The notes: generated by a model from the letters alone, not told the origin. Positions 8,097 through 17,519 are shown, numbered from the stretch's first letter. The stretch: 64,000 bases of DNA from Winogradskyella endarachnes (GCF_009741275.1 NZ_WOWS01000003.1:434001-498000); one strand, 5' to 3'. Numbers and translations are program-made.

Positions 8097-8893
8097 ATCT
8101 GCTCTTTTTTAATGTTATTAATCTTATTAAATGAAGCTACCATACCTTGTATAAGAGAAGAGCTCAGTCCTTTGTGTTCCATTTCGTTGAGTCCTTCAAT
8201 AGTACAACCTTTTGGTGTGGTTACTCTATCAATTTCTTCCTCTGGATGATTACCATTTGTAATTAATAAACTTGCTGCACCTTCACTGGTGTACATGGCT
8301 AGTTCTTGGGCTTCTTTAGCATCAAAACCTAACTGAATGGCAGCTTGTGTTGTTGCTCTGATGAGTCGCATCCAAAATGCAATTCCGCTAGCGCAAACCA
8401 CAGTTGCCGCTTGCATTTGTGATTCAGGAATAGCTAATGTATGTCCTAATCTGTCAAAAATCGCTTCGGCAATTTTAAGGCGTTTTGTACCTTTTTCATT
8501 GCTACACATGCAAGTCATAGATTTACCAACCGCAATGGCTGTATTTGGCATAGCTCTAATGATGAATTGGTCTGTACCAACAATAGCTTCAATTTTAGGA
8601 ATAAGGAATCCGGTTATGGTCGAAATTAAAACGTGTTTTTCTGTTAAATACGGTTTAATATCGTTTAAAATGGTTTCAAAATGTCTGGGTTGTATAGCGA
8701 ATATTAGAATATCGGATTGTTTTACGGCTTCAATATTATCTGTGGTTAAATGCACGTTTTTATACCCTTCTAAATCTTGAATATCGTCCAAGTTACGTTT
8801 GGTTAAATACAATGTGGTTATGGCGTTGTTAGTGATGAGCCCTTTTGCAATGGACTTTCCTAAGTTTCCTGTTCCTATGATTGCTATTTTCAT
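8093..8893 (-). CDS. proC: Pyrroline-5-carboxylate reductase
   Basis: This catalyses the last step of proline synthesis, the NAD(P)H-dependent reduction of pyrroline-5-carboxylate. The Rossmann motif GTGNLG (7-12) is at the N-terminus, and the C-terminal dimerisation domain carries the family signature in the form TTPKGCTIEGLNEME. The protein is 266 residues, the normal size. Its place inside the arginine operon, with a four-base overlap to argD, suggests joint control of the two glutamate-derived pathways. The substrate of the semialdehyde branch also appears in ornithine breakdown. Confidence 0.93.
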   Translation of the reverse strand: MKIAIIGTGNLGKSIAKGLITNNAITTLYLTKRNLDDIQDLEGYKNVHLTTDNIEAVKQSDILIFAIQPRHFETILNDIKPYLTEKHVLISTITGFLIPKIEAIVGTDQFIIRAMPNTAIAVGKSMTCMCSNEKGTKRLKIAEAIFDRLGHTLAIPESQMQAATVVCASGIAFWMRLIRATTQAAIQLGFDAKEAQELAMYTSEGAASLLITNGNHPEEEIDRVTTPKGCTIEGLNEMEHKGLSSSLIQGMVASFNKINNIKKEQI

Positions 8894-8990
8894 CTTTTTA
8901 GTAATTAGTGTATGGTTGATAGTGTTTTGTATGCACTTAAACTCAATAATGATGCTTGGTTTATGTTTCTACTTTTTAGTTATTACTGCT

Positions 8991-9004
8991 TTCGCAAGAA
9001 TGAC
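8991..9004. repeat. Degenerate half copy of the GTCATTCC repeat
   Basis: TTCGCAAGAATGAC in the argC-proC gap matches the right end of the 3995-4068 element (TTCGCAGGAATGAC) with one change. No partner arm is visible, so it is a decayed fragment. Confidence 0.6.
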
Positions 9005-9010
9005 AGAAGT

Positions 9011-9994
9011 TTAAAAATAATTTGCTTTTAATTGTAAACCTTCGGTTTCTATAAAACCATGCATTAAATTCATGTTTTGTATGGCTTGTCCTGAGGCACC
9101 TTTCAGTAAATTATCAATGATGCTTGTTACTAGTAATTTGTCTTCATGTTTGTGTAAATGAAGGATACATTTATTAGTATTCACAGCTTGTTTTAAATGA
9201 ATGTCTTCATCCGAAATAATTGTGAAAATGGCATCTTTATAATAAGCCTTATATAATTGTTTGGCGTCTTCTAATGTGCCTTCAAATTTAGTGTAAAGCG
9301 TAGCAAAAATGCCTCTTGAGAAATTACCACGATTTGGCATAAAGTTGATATCAGAATTAAAACCAGATTGCAATTGGTTAACCGTTTGATTAATTTCTCC
9401 TAAATGCTGATGTGTAAATGCTTTGTAATGCGAAAAATTATTATCTCTCCACGTAAAATGAGTGGTTTTAGATAGCGATGTTCCTGCACCTGTGGCACCA
9501 GTAACAGCATTGATATGTATATCGTTTTGTAAAACTTCAGCTTTTGCTAATGGTAATAACGCTAGTTGAATGGCTGTAGCAAAACAACCAGGATTGGCAA
9601 TATAATTCGCCTGTTTTATAGCATCTTTATTCAATTCTGGTAAGCCGTAAACGAATTCTTTTCCTTCAAAATTTTTATCAGCTACTAATCTGAAATCATT
9701 ACTTAAATCGATGATTTTAGTGTGGTCTGAAAATGAGTTTTTTTCAAGAAAAGCCGTAGAATTTCCATGACCTAAACACAAGAATAAGACATCGACTTCT
9801 GAATTGATGCTGCTCGTAAATTCTAAGTCCGTAGAACCAATTAAATCTTGATGGATTTTATGAATTTTGTTTCCTGCATTAGAGGTACTGTAAATGAAAT
9901 TGAGGTTCGTTTTAGGATGGTTAATTAATAATCTAATTAACTCACCTGCTGTGTATCCTGCGCCTCCAATAATTCCTATTTCTAATTTTTTCAT
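9011..9994 (-). CDS. argC: N-acetyl(acyl)-gamma-glutamyl-phosphate reductase
   Basis: This 327-residue NADPH-dependent reductase converts N-acylglutamyl phosphate to the semialdehyde. The nucleotide-binding GGAGYTAGEL is at 10-19 and the catalytic cysteine is C137 in NPGCFAT. The C-terminal catalytic domain contains the conserved PNRG(N)FSRG stretch. It lies between argG and proC with repeat fragments on both sides. Confidence 0.95.
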   Translation of the reverse strand: MKKLEIGIIGGAGYTAGELIRLLINHPKTNLNFIYSTSNAGNKIHKIHQDLIGSTDLEFTSSINSEVDVLFLCLGHGNSTAFLEKNSFSDHTKIIDLSNDFRLVADKNFEGKEFVYGLPELNKDAIKQANYIANPGCFATAIQLALLPLAKAEVLQNDIHINAVTGATGAGTSLSKTTHFTWRDNNFSHYKAFTHQHLGEINQTVNQLQSGFNSDINFMPNRGNFSRGIFATLYTKFEGTLEDAKQLYKAYYKDAIFTIISDEDIHLKQAVNTNKCILHLHKHEDKLLVTSIIDNLLKGASGQAIQNMNLMHGFIETEGLQLKANYF

Positions 9995-9999
9995 CTTAA

Positions 10000-10072
10000 T
10001 GACCGTGAAAACGGTTATCTTTTTTGATTATAATTTGTTTAGACCTGCTAGGTTTTAAAAACCTGCAAGGTC
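10000..10072. repeat. Two palindromic repeats between argG and argC
   Basis: GACCGTGAAAACGGTTATC at 10001-10019 is a shortened relative of the left arm at 5924-5947. At 10041-10072 a 32-base imperfect palindrome pairs GACCTGCTAGGTTTT with AAAACCTGCAAGGTC and starts like the 3968-3982 palindrome. Together they occupy most of the 87-base spacer. Confidence 0.75.
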
Positions 10073-10081
10073 ACGAAATGA

Positions 10082-11263
10082 CTAATTATTCACCTGCTGA
10101 TAAATCTTATTTTGGTTACCAACTATTTTAATGAAGCCTTTAGCTTCATCTGCTGTCCAGCCTTTATTTTCTTCACCGTAACTTCCGAATTTAGCACTCA
10201 TTAAATCGTGTTTAGAAGAAATGCCATCTAAATCAAAATGATAAGGCTTCAAGTTTACAAAAACATCGCCTGTTACTTTGTCTTGACTACTTTGTAAAAA
10301 AGCTTCCATATCGCGCATTACTGGGTCTAAATATTGACCTTCATGCAGATGCATTCCGTAGAAATTGGACATGTAATCTTTGTGTTGTAATTGCCATTTG
10401 GTTAGTGTGTGCTTTTCTAATAGATGATGTGCTTTTATTATAATTAAAGCAGCAGCAGCTTCAAAACCAACGCGTCCTTTGATACCAACAATAGTATCTC
10501 CAACATGAATATCTCTTCCAATGGCATAAGCTGAAGCGAGCGTGTTTAGCACTTCAATATTAATTTCAGGACTATTTTCTTCTCCATTTATTGCTACTAA
10601 TTCCCCTTTAGAAAAGGAAAGCACTACTTTTTCTGGTTCGGTATGTTTTAATTGCGAAGGAAATGCAGATTCTGGCAAAGGTTTTTCAGAAGTCAAGGTT
10701 TCAGAACCACCAACACTAGTTCCCCAAAGTCCTTTGTTTACCGAATATTTAGCTTTTTCCCAAGACATGTCGATGCCGTTGTCTTTTAGGTAATCAATTT
10801 CTTCTTGTCGGCTTAAACTTCCATCTCTAATAGGCGTAATAATCTTAATGTTTGGTGCTAAGGTTTGAAAAATCATATCAAAACGCACTTGGTCGTTTCC
10901 TGCACCTGTACTTCCGTGTGCAATGTATTCAGCATTAATACTTTTTGCATATTCAATAATTTCAATGGCCTGAATAATACGTTCTGCACTCACTGAAAGG
11001 GGATAGGTATTATTCTTCAATACATTTCCAAAGATTAAATATTTAATTACTTTATCATAATACGAAGCAATGGCATCAATATTCTTATAAGTAGACACTC
11101 CCATTTTATATGCGTTTTGCTCAATAGTGGCAATTTCTTCCTGAGAAAATCCTCCAGTATTGACACTTACAGCATGCACGTCGTAACCTGCTTTACTTAA
11201 ACTTACTGCGCAATAGGATGTATCTAATCCACCACTGTATGCTATAACTAATTTCTTACTCAT
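10082..11263 (-). CDS. argG: Argininosuccinate synthase
   Basis: This ATP-dependent ligase joins citrulline and aspartate to make argininosuccinate. The N-terminal PP-loop AYSGGLDTS (8-16) binds ATP, and HGSTGAGNDQVRF is the conserved citrulline/aspartate-site region. The 393-residue length is close to the family norm of about 400. The start codon overlaps the end of the GNAT gene by eight bases, so it is translationally coupled to it. Confidence 0.95.
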   Translation of the reverse strand: MSKKLVIAYSGGLDTSYCAVSLSKAGYDVHAVSVNTGGFSQEEIATIEQNAYKMGVSTYKNIDAIASYYDKVIKYLIFGNVLKNNTYPLSVSAERIIQAIEIIEYAKSINAEYIAHGSTGAGNDQVRFDMIFQTLAPNIKIITPIRDGSLSRQEEIDYLKDNGIDMSWEKAKYSVNKGLWGTSVGGSETLTSEKPLPESAFPSQLKHTEPEKVVLSFSKGELVAINGEENSPEINIEVLNTLASAYAIGRDIHVGDTIVGIKGRVGFEAAAALIIIKAHHLLEKHTLTKWQLQHKDYMSNFYGMHLHEGQYLDPVMRDMEAFLQSSQDKVTGDVFVNLKPYHFDLDGISSKHDLMSAKFGSYGEENKGWTADEAKGFIKIVGNQNKIYQQVNN

Positions 11264-11885
11264 TTGTTTTATCTTTTTTTAAGAACATAGATTGTTTTAA
11301 ATTTTTCAACCTTGTCCAAGCTTTTTTATCGTAATTGTGTTCTTTTGGTTTTGATTCTTCTGTTTTTTTAGGGTCGTAGAGCATACCTGTACATAGGCAC
11401 ATTTTTTGTTCTGTTCTTGTTAAAACATCGAAGTTTTTACAGGTTTGGCAACCTTTCCAGAAGGATTGGTCATCAGTTAATTCTGAAAACGTCACAGGTT
11501 TATAGCCGAGTTCGCTATTCATTTTCATAACCGCTAAACCTGTGGTGATACTAAAAACTTTAGCGTCTGGGAATTTAGTTCTAGAATGTTCAAAAATGAC
11601 TTTCTTAATCTTTTTGGCAAGACCGAGATTTCTAAAATCTGGGTGAACAATTAAGCCCGAATTGGCCACAAATTTACCATGGCTCCATGCTTCTATATAG
11701 CAGAATCCAGCGAATTTATCACCATCTAAAGCAATAACAGCATTGCCGTTTTCCATTTTGGTAATGATGTATTCTGGTTTACGCTTAGCGATACCAGTAC
11801 CTCTTACTTGCGCGGCATCTGCAATAGTGTTGCATATCGTTTCTGCGTATATGCTATGTGATTTATCAGCAATGACAATTTTCAT
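11256..11885 (-). CDS. GNAT N-acyltransferase with C-terminal cysteine cluster, probable acylglutamate synthase
   Basis: This 209-residue protein is the first gene of the arginine operon. Residues 1-135 look like a GNAT domain, with the acyl-CoA loop RNLGLAKKI at 85-93. The C-terminal part adds a C146-x2-C149 ... C163-x-C165 cluster, which may bind zinc, and a lysine-rich tail. No other gene in the operon could make N-acylglutamate (there is no argA or argJ), so this is the natural candidate for that first step. That assignment is an inference from operon position and fold, not from a known active-site signature. It overlaps argG by eight bases. Confidence 0.75.
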   Translation of the reverse strand: MKIVIADKSHSIYAETICNTIADAAQVRGTGIAKRKPEYIITKMENGNAVIALDGDKFAGFCYIEAWSHGKFVANSGLIVHPDFRNLGLAKKIKKVIFEHSRTKFPDAKVFSITTGLAVMKMNSELGYKPVTFSELTDDQSFWKGCQTCKNFDVLTRTEQKMCLCTGMLYDPKKTEESKPKEHNYDKKAWTRLKNLKQSMFLKKDKTNE

Positions 11886-12306
11886 TGTAATTGAGTTTTA
11901 AATTATAAAATTTTATGTTTTGCGGTTTGAAATCGGAACTGGACTCACCTTTAGTTCCATGAGAAATAGAATACCCTTACGGGCGACGCAGAAATTCACG
12001 GCGTACCAATACATTGTTATTTGGTGAAATAACTACGGGATTAAAAAACGATATCTGTAAAGGTGTATTCAATGTGGTTAAATAAAAATAGGTTACTAAT
12101 TGGCTTGGTTTTGAGCATTAGCGACGTCGCTCAGAAAGTATTGAGCGTGTGGGTGAAATTACCCTATTTTTATTTATTGTTAAAATCATACTACAAAACT
12201 ATAAATTAATTGGTTACTAAGACTCGTTTTGTTTCATTTTTAATGAAATTTTACGAATTCGATATTTTAATGGCTTGAAATTCAATTATAATTCAAGATT
12301 CTTGGG
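11886..12306. other. 421-base gap between gapN and the arg operon
   Basis: No convincing gene is present. The gap holds a long inverted repeat (listed separately) and a stretch around 11975-12010 that is clearly richer in G+C than its surroundings (GGGCGACGC, ACGGCG). A 33-codon minus-strand frame (12014-11913) crosses this stretch, but I do not recognise the peptide. CAAAACTA at 12194-12201, read on the minus strand, is TAGTTTTG, a fair match to the TAnnTTTG element. No matching TTG is seen at the right distance, so the arg promoter is not located with confidence. Confidence 0.5.
12079..12176. repeat. 98-bp inverted repeat with perfect 14-bp arms
   Basis: TAAATAAAAATAGG at 12079-12092 is exactly complementary to CCTATTTTTATTTA at 12163-12176. 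Inside lies a second palindrome, AGCGACGTCGCT (12120-12131), followed by a repeated GAGCGTG-type word. The element has a MITE-like shape, but no transposase and no clear target duplication are visible. It could instead be a structured leader of the arg operon. Confidence 0.6.
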
Positions 12307-13905
12307 TTATAAGATGTAGTCTGTGTTAACAAAGTTTGATGCCTTTGAATCTAATAAGTTATTTAGAATAGCATTATTATAGTCATTGTCTTTGGAAGCT
12401 ACAAAAGTTCTAATTGAAAATGAGCGTAATGCATCGTGTACACTTAAAGTTCCTACGGCCGAATCTTTACGGCCTGTAAATGGATATACATCAGGTCCAC
12501 GTTGACAAGAACTGTTTAAGTTTACTCTGCATACTAAATTTACTAAAGTGTCGATTAAAGGTGCTAATGTTTTTACATCTCTTCCAAATAAACTGACCTG
12601 CTGTCCGTAATTAGATTCTGCCATATCATCTAAAGGTTCTTCTATGTCTGAGAATGGTACTATAGGAATTATTGGTCCAAACTGCTCTTCTTGAAAGACT
12701 TTCATTTCCTTTGTCACCGGAAACATAACGGCAGGAAAAATATAGTTTTCTGTTGTTTCTCCACCTTTAGTATTGATTATTGAAGCGCCTTTCTCAATAG
12801 CATCATCAATTAAACCTTGAATGTACAGTGGCTTGTCTGGTTCTGGCAATGGTGTAAGTTTTACGCCTTCTTCCCAAGGATTTCCAAATTTAAGCGCATC
12901 TACTTTAGCCGAAAAACGTTTATTGAATTCTTCTACAATTGCTTCATGTACGTACAAAACCTTTAAGGCTGTACAACGTTGGCCGTTAAATGAAGTAGTG
13001 CCGGCAATACATTCGTCTATGGCCAAATCTAAATCTGCATCTGGTAAGACTATGGCAGGATTCTTAGCTTCTAATCCTAAAACCAGACGTAGTCTGTTGC
13101 TTTTAGGATGTTGCGTTTGTAAAGCGTTGGCAGACTTACTGTTTCCTATTAATGCTAAAACATCTATTTTACCAGTTTGCATTATTGGTGCAGCAACTGT
13201 TCTGCCACGTCCATAAATAATATTTACCACACCTTTTGGAAAGCTATCTCTGAATGCTTCTAGCAATGGCGAAATTAGGAGAACACCATGTTTTGCGGGT
13301 TTAAAAATAGCGGTGTTTCCCATGATTAATGCCGGAATGAGCAGTGCAAATGTTTCATTTAAAGGATAATTGTAAGGCCCTAAGCAGAGTACAACACCTA
13401 AAGGGCCTCTTCTAATGTGTGCATGTACGCCATCGTGTTTTTCGAATTTGGCGCTGTTTCGGTCCATTTGTTTATAATCTTCAATGGTATCGTAAATATA
13501 TTCAACGGTTCTGTCAAATTCCTTTTGAGAATCAGGAAGCGTTTTGCCAATTTCCCACATTAATAATTTTACAACTTCAGAGCGCTTGGTTTTCATTTGT
13601 TCTACAAACTTTTCCATGCAAGCAATTCGGTCTACAACTTTCATTGTGGGCCATAACCCTTGTCCTTTATTGTATGCTGATACCGCTGAATCTAGAGCTC
13701 TTATGGCTTCTTTTTTTCCAAGTGTAGGGATTGTACCTAATAAGGTTTTCTGGTAATCTGGTCTTGGTACAGATGATATCGTTGAATATACATTTGAAGT
13801 TTCGCCTCGCCAAGGTATTAATGCACCTTCTACTAGGTAGGTGTTTTGTTCAACTAAATTATTAATTTGATATTTTTCTGGAATGGCATTAAATGTAGAG
13901 GACAT
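12307..13905 (-). CDS. gapN: NADP-dependent non-phosphorylating glyceraldehyde-3-phosphate dehydrogenase
   Basis: This is a 532-residue aldehyde dehydrogenase. The catalytic cysteine is C311 in [10 protein letters not shown] and the general base is E279 in [10 protein letters not shown]180 in GPYNYPLNE is the oxyanion asparagine. The FNGQRCTA form and the overall best resemblance are to GapN, which oxidises glyceraldehyde 3-phosphate directly to 3-phosphoglycerate and yields NADPH. Other aldehyde substrates cannot be excluded. It follows ilvA by 67 bases on the same strand and may share its transcript or have its own promoter. Confidence 0.82.
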   Translation of the reverse strand: MSSTFNAIPEKYQINNLVEQNTYLVEGALIPWRGETSNVYSTISSVPRPDYQKTLLGTIPTLGKKEAIRALDSAVSAYNKGQGLWPTMKVVDRIACMEKFVEQMKTKRSEVVKLLMWEIGKTLPDSQKEFDRTVEYIYDTIEDYKQMDRNSAKFEKHDGVHAHIRRGPLGVVLCLGPYNYPLNETFALLIPALIMGNTAIFKPAKHGVLLISPLLEAFRDSFPKGVVNIIYGRGRTVAAPIMQTGKIDVLALIGNSKSANALQTQHPKSNRLRLVLGLEAKNPAIVLPDADLDLAIDECIAGTTSFNGQRCTALKVLYVHEAIVEEFNKRFSAKVDALKFGNPWEEGVKLTPLPEPDKPLYIQGLIDDAIEKGASIINTKGGETTENYIFPAVMFPVTKEMKVFQEEQFGPIIPIVPFSDIEEPLDDMAESNYGQQVSLFGRDVKTLAPLIDTLVNLVCRVNLNSSCQRGPDVYPFTGRKDSAVGTLSVHDALRSFSIRTFVASKDNDYNNAILNNLLDSKASNFVNTDYIL

Positions 13906-13972
13906 AATGACTTATTTAAGTTTCTTAAAAATACAAAAAATACCGCATTACTTCGGTTAAATCAATGTTAAG

Positions 13973-15241
13973 CTATACTAGAAACTGAAATAAATCTGGC
14001 TTATCATTTAAGTAATCACCAAAAAAATTATGTTGTTTCATTTTAGTAATCAATGGTTCAAGGTCTGAGGGTGATTTAAGTTCTAACCCAACAACGGCGA
14101 CATCATTTTCTCTATTTACTTTTTTGGTGTATTCAAAATGTGTAATATCATCAGTTGGTCCCAAAATATCTACTACAAATTCTCGTAATGCACCGGCACG
14201 TTGTGGAAATTTTATAATAAAATAATGTTTTAGATTAGCGTATAATAGAGCACGTTCTTTAATTTCTGGTGTTCTTGTAATATCATTATTGCTTCCGCTT
14301 ATAACGCATACTACATTTTTGCCCTTTATTTCTTCAGAAAATTGTTCTAGTGCAGAAACGCTTAAGGCACCAGCTGGTTCTACAACAATGGCGTCTTTAT
14401 TGTATAATTCTAAGATGGTTTGGCAAATTTTACCTTCATCCACAAGTACTACATCGTGTAAATTTTCTTTACAAATAGCAAAATTTAAATCACCAACACG
14501 CTTAACGGCTGCGCCGTCTACAAAATTTTCAATTGCAGTTAATTCAGTATTTTTATTATTTTTTATTGAAGTGAGCATGGAAGGTGCGCCCTTGGGTTCT
14601 ACTCCAATAATTTTTGTTTGAGGTGATAAAATTTTAAAAACTGAGGATAAACCTGCTGATAGTCCACCACCTCCAATTGGTACAAAGATGTAGTGGATTG
14701 GGTGTACTTTAGTTTGGTCTATAATTTCTAGACCAACTGTTGCTTGTCCTTCAATAACTTTTTCGTCGTTAAATGGATGAATGAATGTTTTGTTTAAACG
14801 GTTACATTCTTCTATAGCAGCGTGATAAGCATCGTCAAAGGTGTCACCAACTAAAACAACATCTATATAAGCTTCACCAAACATTTTTACTTGTTCTATT
14901 TTTTGGTTTGGCGTTGGTGAAGGCATAAAAATGGTGCCTTTTATTTTTAATAATTTACATGAAATTGCTACACCTTGTGCATGGTTCCCAGCACTTGCAC
15001 AAACGATTTCGTTTGCTTTTTGAGGTTCTGTTAAAGAAGATATTTTGTTGTATGCTCCACGGATTTTATAAGAACGGACTTCTTGTAAATCTTCTCTTTT
15101 AAAAAATACATTTGCACCAAATTGCCTAGAATATTGCGTGTTTTTAATTAATGGTGTTACAGAGGCAATTCCATTAAGTCTTTTAGCCGCAGCTTCAATG
15201 TTTTTTAGTGATGGTTTATATATGGTTGTGGCTTCTTTCAT
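13973..15241 (-). CDS. ilvA: Threonine dehydratase (biosynthetic)
   Basis: This PLP enzyme converts threonine to 2-oxobutyrate, the entry to isoleucine synthesis. The PLP lysine is K59 in VRSYKIRGAYNK and the phosphate-binding loop is VPIGGGGLSAG. A single C-terminal ACT-like regulatory domain follows at about 335-415, so the enzyme has 422 residues and resembles the shorter form with one regulatory domain rather than the 514-residue E. coli form with two. Isoleucine feedback is expected but not shown by sequence. It is the last ilv gene on this strand. Confidence 0.94.
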   Translation of the reverse strand: MKEATTIYKPSLKNIEAAAKRLNGIASVTPLIKNTQYSRQFGANVFFKREDLQEVRSYKIRGAYNKISSLTEPQKANEIVCASAGNHAQGVAISCKLLKIKGTIFMPSPTPNQKIEQVKMFGEAYIDVVLVGDTFDDAYHAAIEECNRLNKTFIHPFNDEKVIEGQATVGLEIIDQTKVHPIHYIFVPIGGGGLSAGLSSVFKILSPQTKIIGVEPKGAPSMLTSIKNNKNTELTAIENFVDGAAVKRVGDLNFAICKENLHDVVLVDEGKICQTILELYNKDAIVVEPAGALSVSALEQFSEEIKGKNVVCVISGSNNDITRTPEIKERALLYANLKHYFIIKFPQRAGALREFVVDILGPTDDITHFEYTKKVNRENDVAVVGLELKSPSDLEPLITKMKQHNFFGDYLNDKPDLFQFLV

Positions 15242-15268
15242 TTAATGTAGCAACGTTGCACTATTTTA

Positions 15269-15315
15269 ACTACCAAGATTTAAGATTAAATACATAACTC
15301 ATAAATCTTGGTAGT
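15269..15315. repeat. Inverted repeat in the ilvC-ilvA gap
   Basis: ACTACCAAGATTTA at 15269-15282 pairs perfectly with TAAATCTTGGTAGT at 15302-15315 across a 19-base loop. On the transcribed minus strand the stem is followed by TTAAAATAG rather than a T-run, so it is not a typical terminator. A small palindrome GCAACGTTGC sits next to it at 15250-15259. It could stabilise the ilvC end of the transcript or lower ilvA expression. Confidence 0.7.
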
Positions 15316-15321
15316 ATTTAT

Positions 15322-16824
15322 TTAAGCTAATATTTTTTCTTCTGTTTTTATATCAGACTTTATAACTTTCATTGCAGTCATTGCAGCACGTAGTTTTTGA
15401 CCAACAGCCTCAATTGGGTGATTTCGTATAGCGTCATTCACTGCAATTAACTCTACATTATCAACGCTATTTGTAGTTGAATACGGTTTACCGATAATTG
15501 TGGTGTCTACGGTTTTCATAAAATCTGTTAGCAACGGTTTGCATGCATGGTCAAATAAATAGCAACCATATTCTGCTGTATCTGAAATAACTCTGTTCAT
15601 TTCAAATAACTTCTTTCTTGCTATTGTATTAGCTATTAATGGTAGTTCATGTAAAGATTCGTAGTATGCAGAATCTTCAATAATACCTGCGGCAACCATG
15701 GTTTCAAAAGCTAATTCTACACCAGATTTAACAAAGGCTACTAATAAAACACCATTATCAAAATATTCTTGTTCTGAGATATGGTCTGTAGTTAAAGCTG
15801 TTTTTTCAAAAGCAGTTTCTCCTGTTGCAGCTCTCCAGGTTAATAAATTAACATCATCATTAGCCCAGTCTTCCATCATTGTTTTAGAAAAATGACCAGA
15901 AATAATATCGTCCATATGCTTTTCAAATAAAGGGCGCATAATGTCTTTTAATTCCTCTGATAATTGGTACGCTTTAATTTTAGCAGGATTAGATAAACGA
16001 TCCATCATATTAGTAATGCCACCATGCTTTAAAGCTTCTGTAATGGTTTCCCAACCAAACTGAATTAATTTTCCAGCATAACCTGGCTCAATACCTTCTT
16101 CAACCATTTTATCAAAAGATAAAATTGCACCTGTTTGTAAAAGTCCACAAAGAATGGTTTGCTCACCCATTAAATCAGATTTAACTTCAGCCACAAAGGA
16201 TGATTCTAAGACACCAGCTCTGTGTCCACCTGTAGCTACAGCATAGGCTTTAGCTTGAGCCCAACCTTTTCCTTCTGGGTCATTTTCTGGGTGTACGGCC
16301 GTAAGTGTTGGTACACCAAATCCACGTTTGTACTCTTCTCGAACTTCGCTACCTGGACATTTTGGCGCTACCATAATTACGGTTAAATCCTCTCGGATTT
16401 GTGTACCTTCTTCAACAATATTGAAACCATGAGAATAGCTTAAAGTAGCACCTTTTTTCATTAAAGGCATTACTGTATTTACCACGTTGGTGTGCTGCTT
16501 GTCTGGTGTTAAGTTTAACACTAAATCTGCAGTTGGTATTAACTCTTCGTAGGTACCAACTGTAAATCCGTTAGATGTTGCGTTTTTGTAAGATTCTCGT
16601 TGTTGGTCAATTGCGGCCTGACGTAGTGCATAAGAAATATCTAAGCCAGAATCTCTCATATTTAAACCCTGGTTTAGACCTTGGGCGCCACAACCTACGA
16701 TTACGATTTTCTTTCCTTTTAAAGCGTCTACACCATCTTCAAATTCTGAAGCGTCCATAAAACGACACTTTCCTAATTGCTCTAATTGTTCTCTTAATGG
16801 TAATGTGTTAAAATAATTTGACAT
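15322..16824 (-). CDS. ilvC: Ketol-acid reductoisomerase, class II
   Basis: This NADPH- and Mg-dependent enzyme rearranges and reduces acetolactate or acetohydroxybutyrate. The Rossmann motif GCGAQG is at 44-49. At 500 residues it is the long class II form with a duplicated C-terminal knotted domain, like the E. coli enzyme (491) and unlike the roughly 330-residue class I form. The start ATG 16824 gives the expected N-terminus ([14 protein letters not shown]). It lies between ilvN and ilvA in the same orientation. Confidence 0.96.
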   Translation of the reverse strand: MSNYFNTLPLREQLEQLGKCRFMDASEFEDGVDALKGKKIVIVGCGAQGLNQGLNMRDSGLDISYALRQAAIDQQRESYKNATSNGFTVGTYEELIPTADLVLNLTPDKQHTNVVNTVMPLMKKGATLSYSHGFNIVEEGTQIREDLTVIMVAPKCPGSEVREEYKRGFGVPTLTAVHPENDPEGKGWAQAKAYAVATGGHRAGVLESSFVAEVKSDLMGEQTILCGLLQTGAILSFDKMVEEGIEPGYAGKLIQFGWETITEALKHGGITNMMDRLSNPAKIKAYQLSEELKDIMRPLFEKHMDDIISGHFSKTMMEDWANDDVNLLTWRAATGETAFEKTALTTDHISEQEYFDNGVLLVAFVKSGVELAFETMVAAGIIEDSAYYESLHELPLIANTIARKKLFEMNRVISDTAEYGCYLFDHACKPLLTDFMKTVDTTIIGKPYSTTNSVDNVELIAVNDAIRNHPIEAVGQKLRAAMTAMKVIKSDIKTEEKILA

Positions 16825-16843
16825 TGTTTTTTTGTTTAGAAAA

Positions 16844-16950
16844 TAGAAGTTAGAAATAAGAGAATAGACTGCTTATTAACAGCAAAAATCTCAATATTTC
16901 ATTTTATCTATTCCATTTAATTATTGTTTAGTCTAGAGTCTAACCTCTAT
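16844..16950. repeat. Imperfect inverted repeat in the ilvN-ilvC gap
   Basis: TAGAAGTTAGA at 16844-16854 and TCTAACCTCTA at 16940-16950 pair with one G-T wobble across about 85 bases. The left side runs on into purine-rich AGAAATAAGAGAATAGAC. Similar purine-rich wording recurs upstream of murG at about 58276-58342, which suggests a dispersed low-complexity repeat. Confidence 0.4.
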
Positions 16951-16968
16951 ATTATTGTTTCTAAAATC

Positions 16969-17499
16969 TTATTCTTGAAATGCTTTTAGTAATGTTGAAA
17001 TTTTCATTTCGTCTTTAGTTACAGCTACTCGTCCAGAACGTGTAAATTGCATTATTCCAAAAACATTTAATTCTCTGTAGAGTAAATCTATTTCTTCTTT
17101 TCGTCCTGATTTTTCAAGAACAAAGAATTGTTTGTTTACTGTGACAATTCTGGCATTACTATCTTTAATTATATTTTGAATTTGACGTTCATCAAATAAT
17201 AATTCTGATTTTATTTTAAATAAACACGATTCTTGATAAATGATTTCATCTTCGGTGTGATAAAAAGCTTTTATGACTTCAACCTGCTTTTCAATTTGAC
17301 CAATAATTTTTTTCATTTGAGATTCTGTAATATTTACTACAATAGTAAATCTAGAGACACTCTCTATTTCAGATGGTGATGTGTTTAGACTCTCAATATT
17401 AATATGTCTTCTTTGAAATATTGCTGAGATTCTGTTTAATAATCCTATGTTGTTTTCCGTATATACTGAAACGGTAAATTGTTTGTTCTCTGTACTCAT
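16969..17499 (-). CDS. ilvN: Acetolactate synthase small (regulatory) subunit
   Basis: This 176-residue regulatory partner of IlvB contains an N-terminal ACT domain (residues about 6-80, beginning FTVSVYTENNIGLLNRIS) that normally binds valine. It is followed by the C-terminal ALS_ss_C domain that contacts and activates the catalytic subunit. Size and order match the long IlvH/IlvN type. It is encoded directly downstream of ilvB, as is usual for the pair. Confidence 0.94.
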   Translation of the reverse strand: MSTENKQFTVSVYTENNIGLLNRISAIFQRRHINIESLNTSPSEIESVSRFTIVVNITESQMKKIIGQIEKQVEVIKAFYHTEDEIIYQESCLFKIKSELLFDERQIQNIIKDSNARIVTVNKQFFVLEKSGRKEEIDLLYRELNVFGIMQFTRSGRVAVTKDEMKISTLLKAFQE

Positions 17500-17519
17500 T
17501 CTTTTAAAAGATAATAGAA

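Noticed and set aside
11913-12014. 33-codon frame (minus) in the gap upstream of the arg operon
   Set aside because: No Arg-rich composition, no recognised family and no terminator placement like a leader peptide. It is noted only in the gap description.
12194-12201. TAGTTTTG (minus) as the arg operon promoter
   Set aside because: No TTG stands 17-23 bases upstream and it would leave a 300-base leader. Not strong enough to call.
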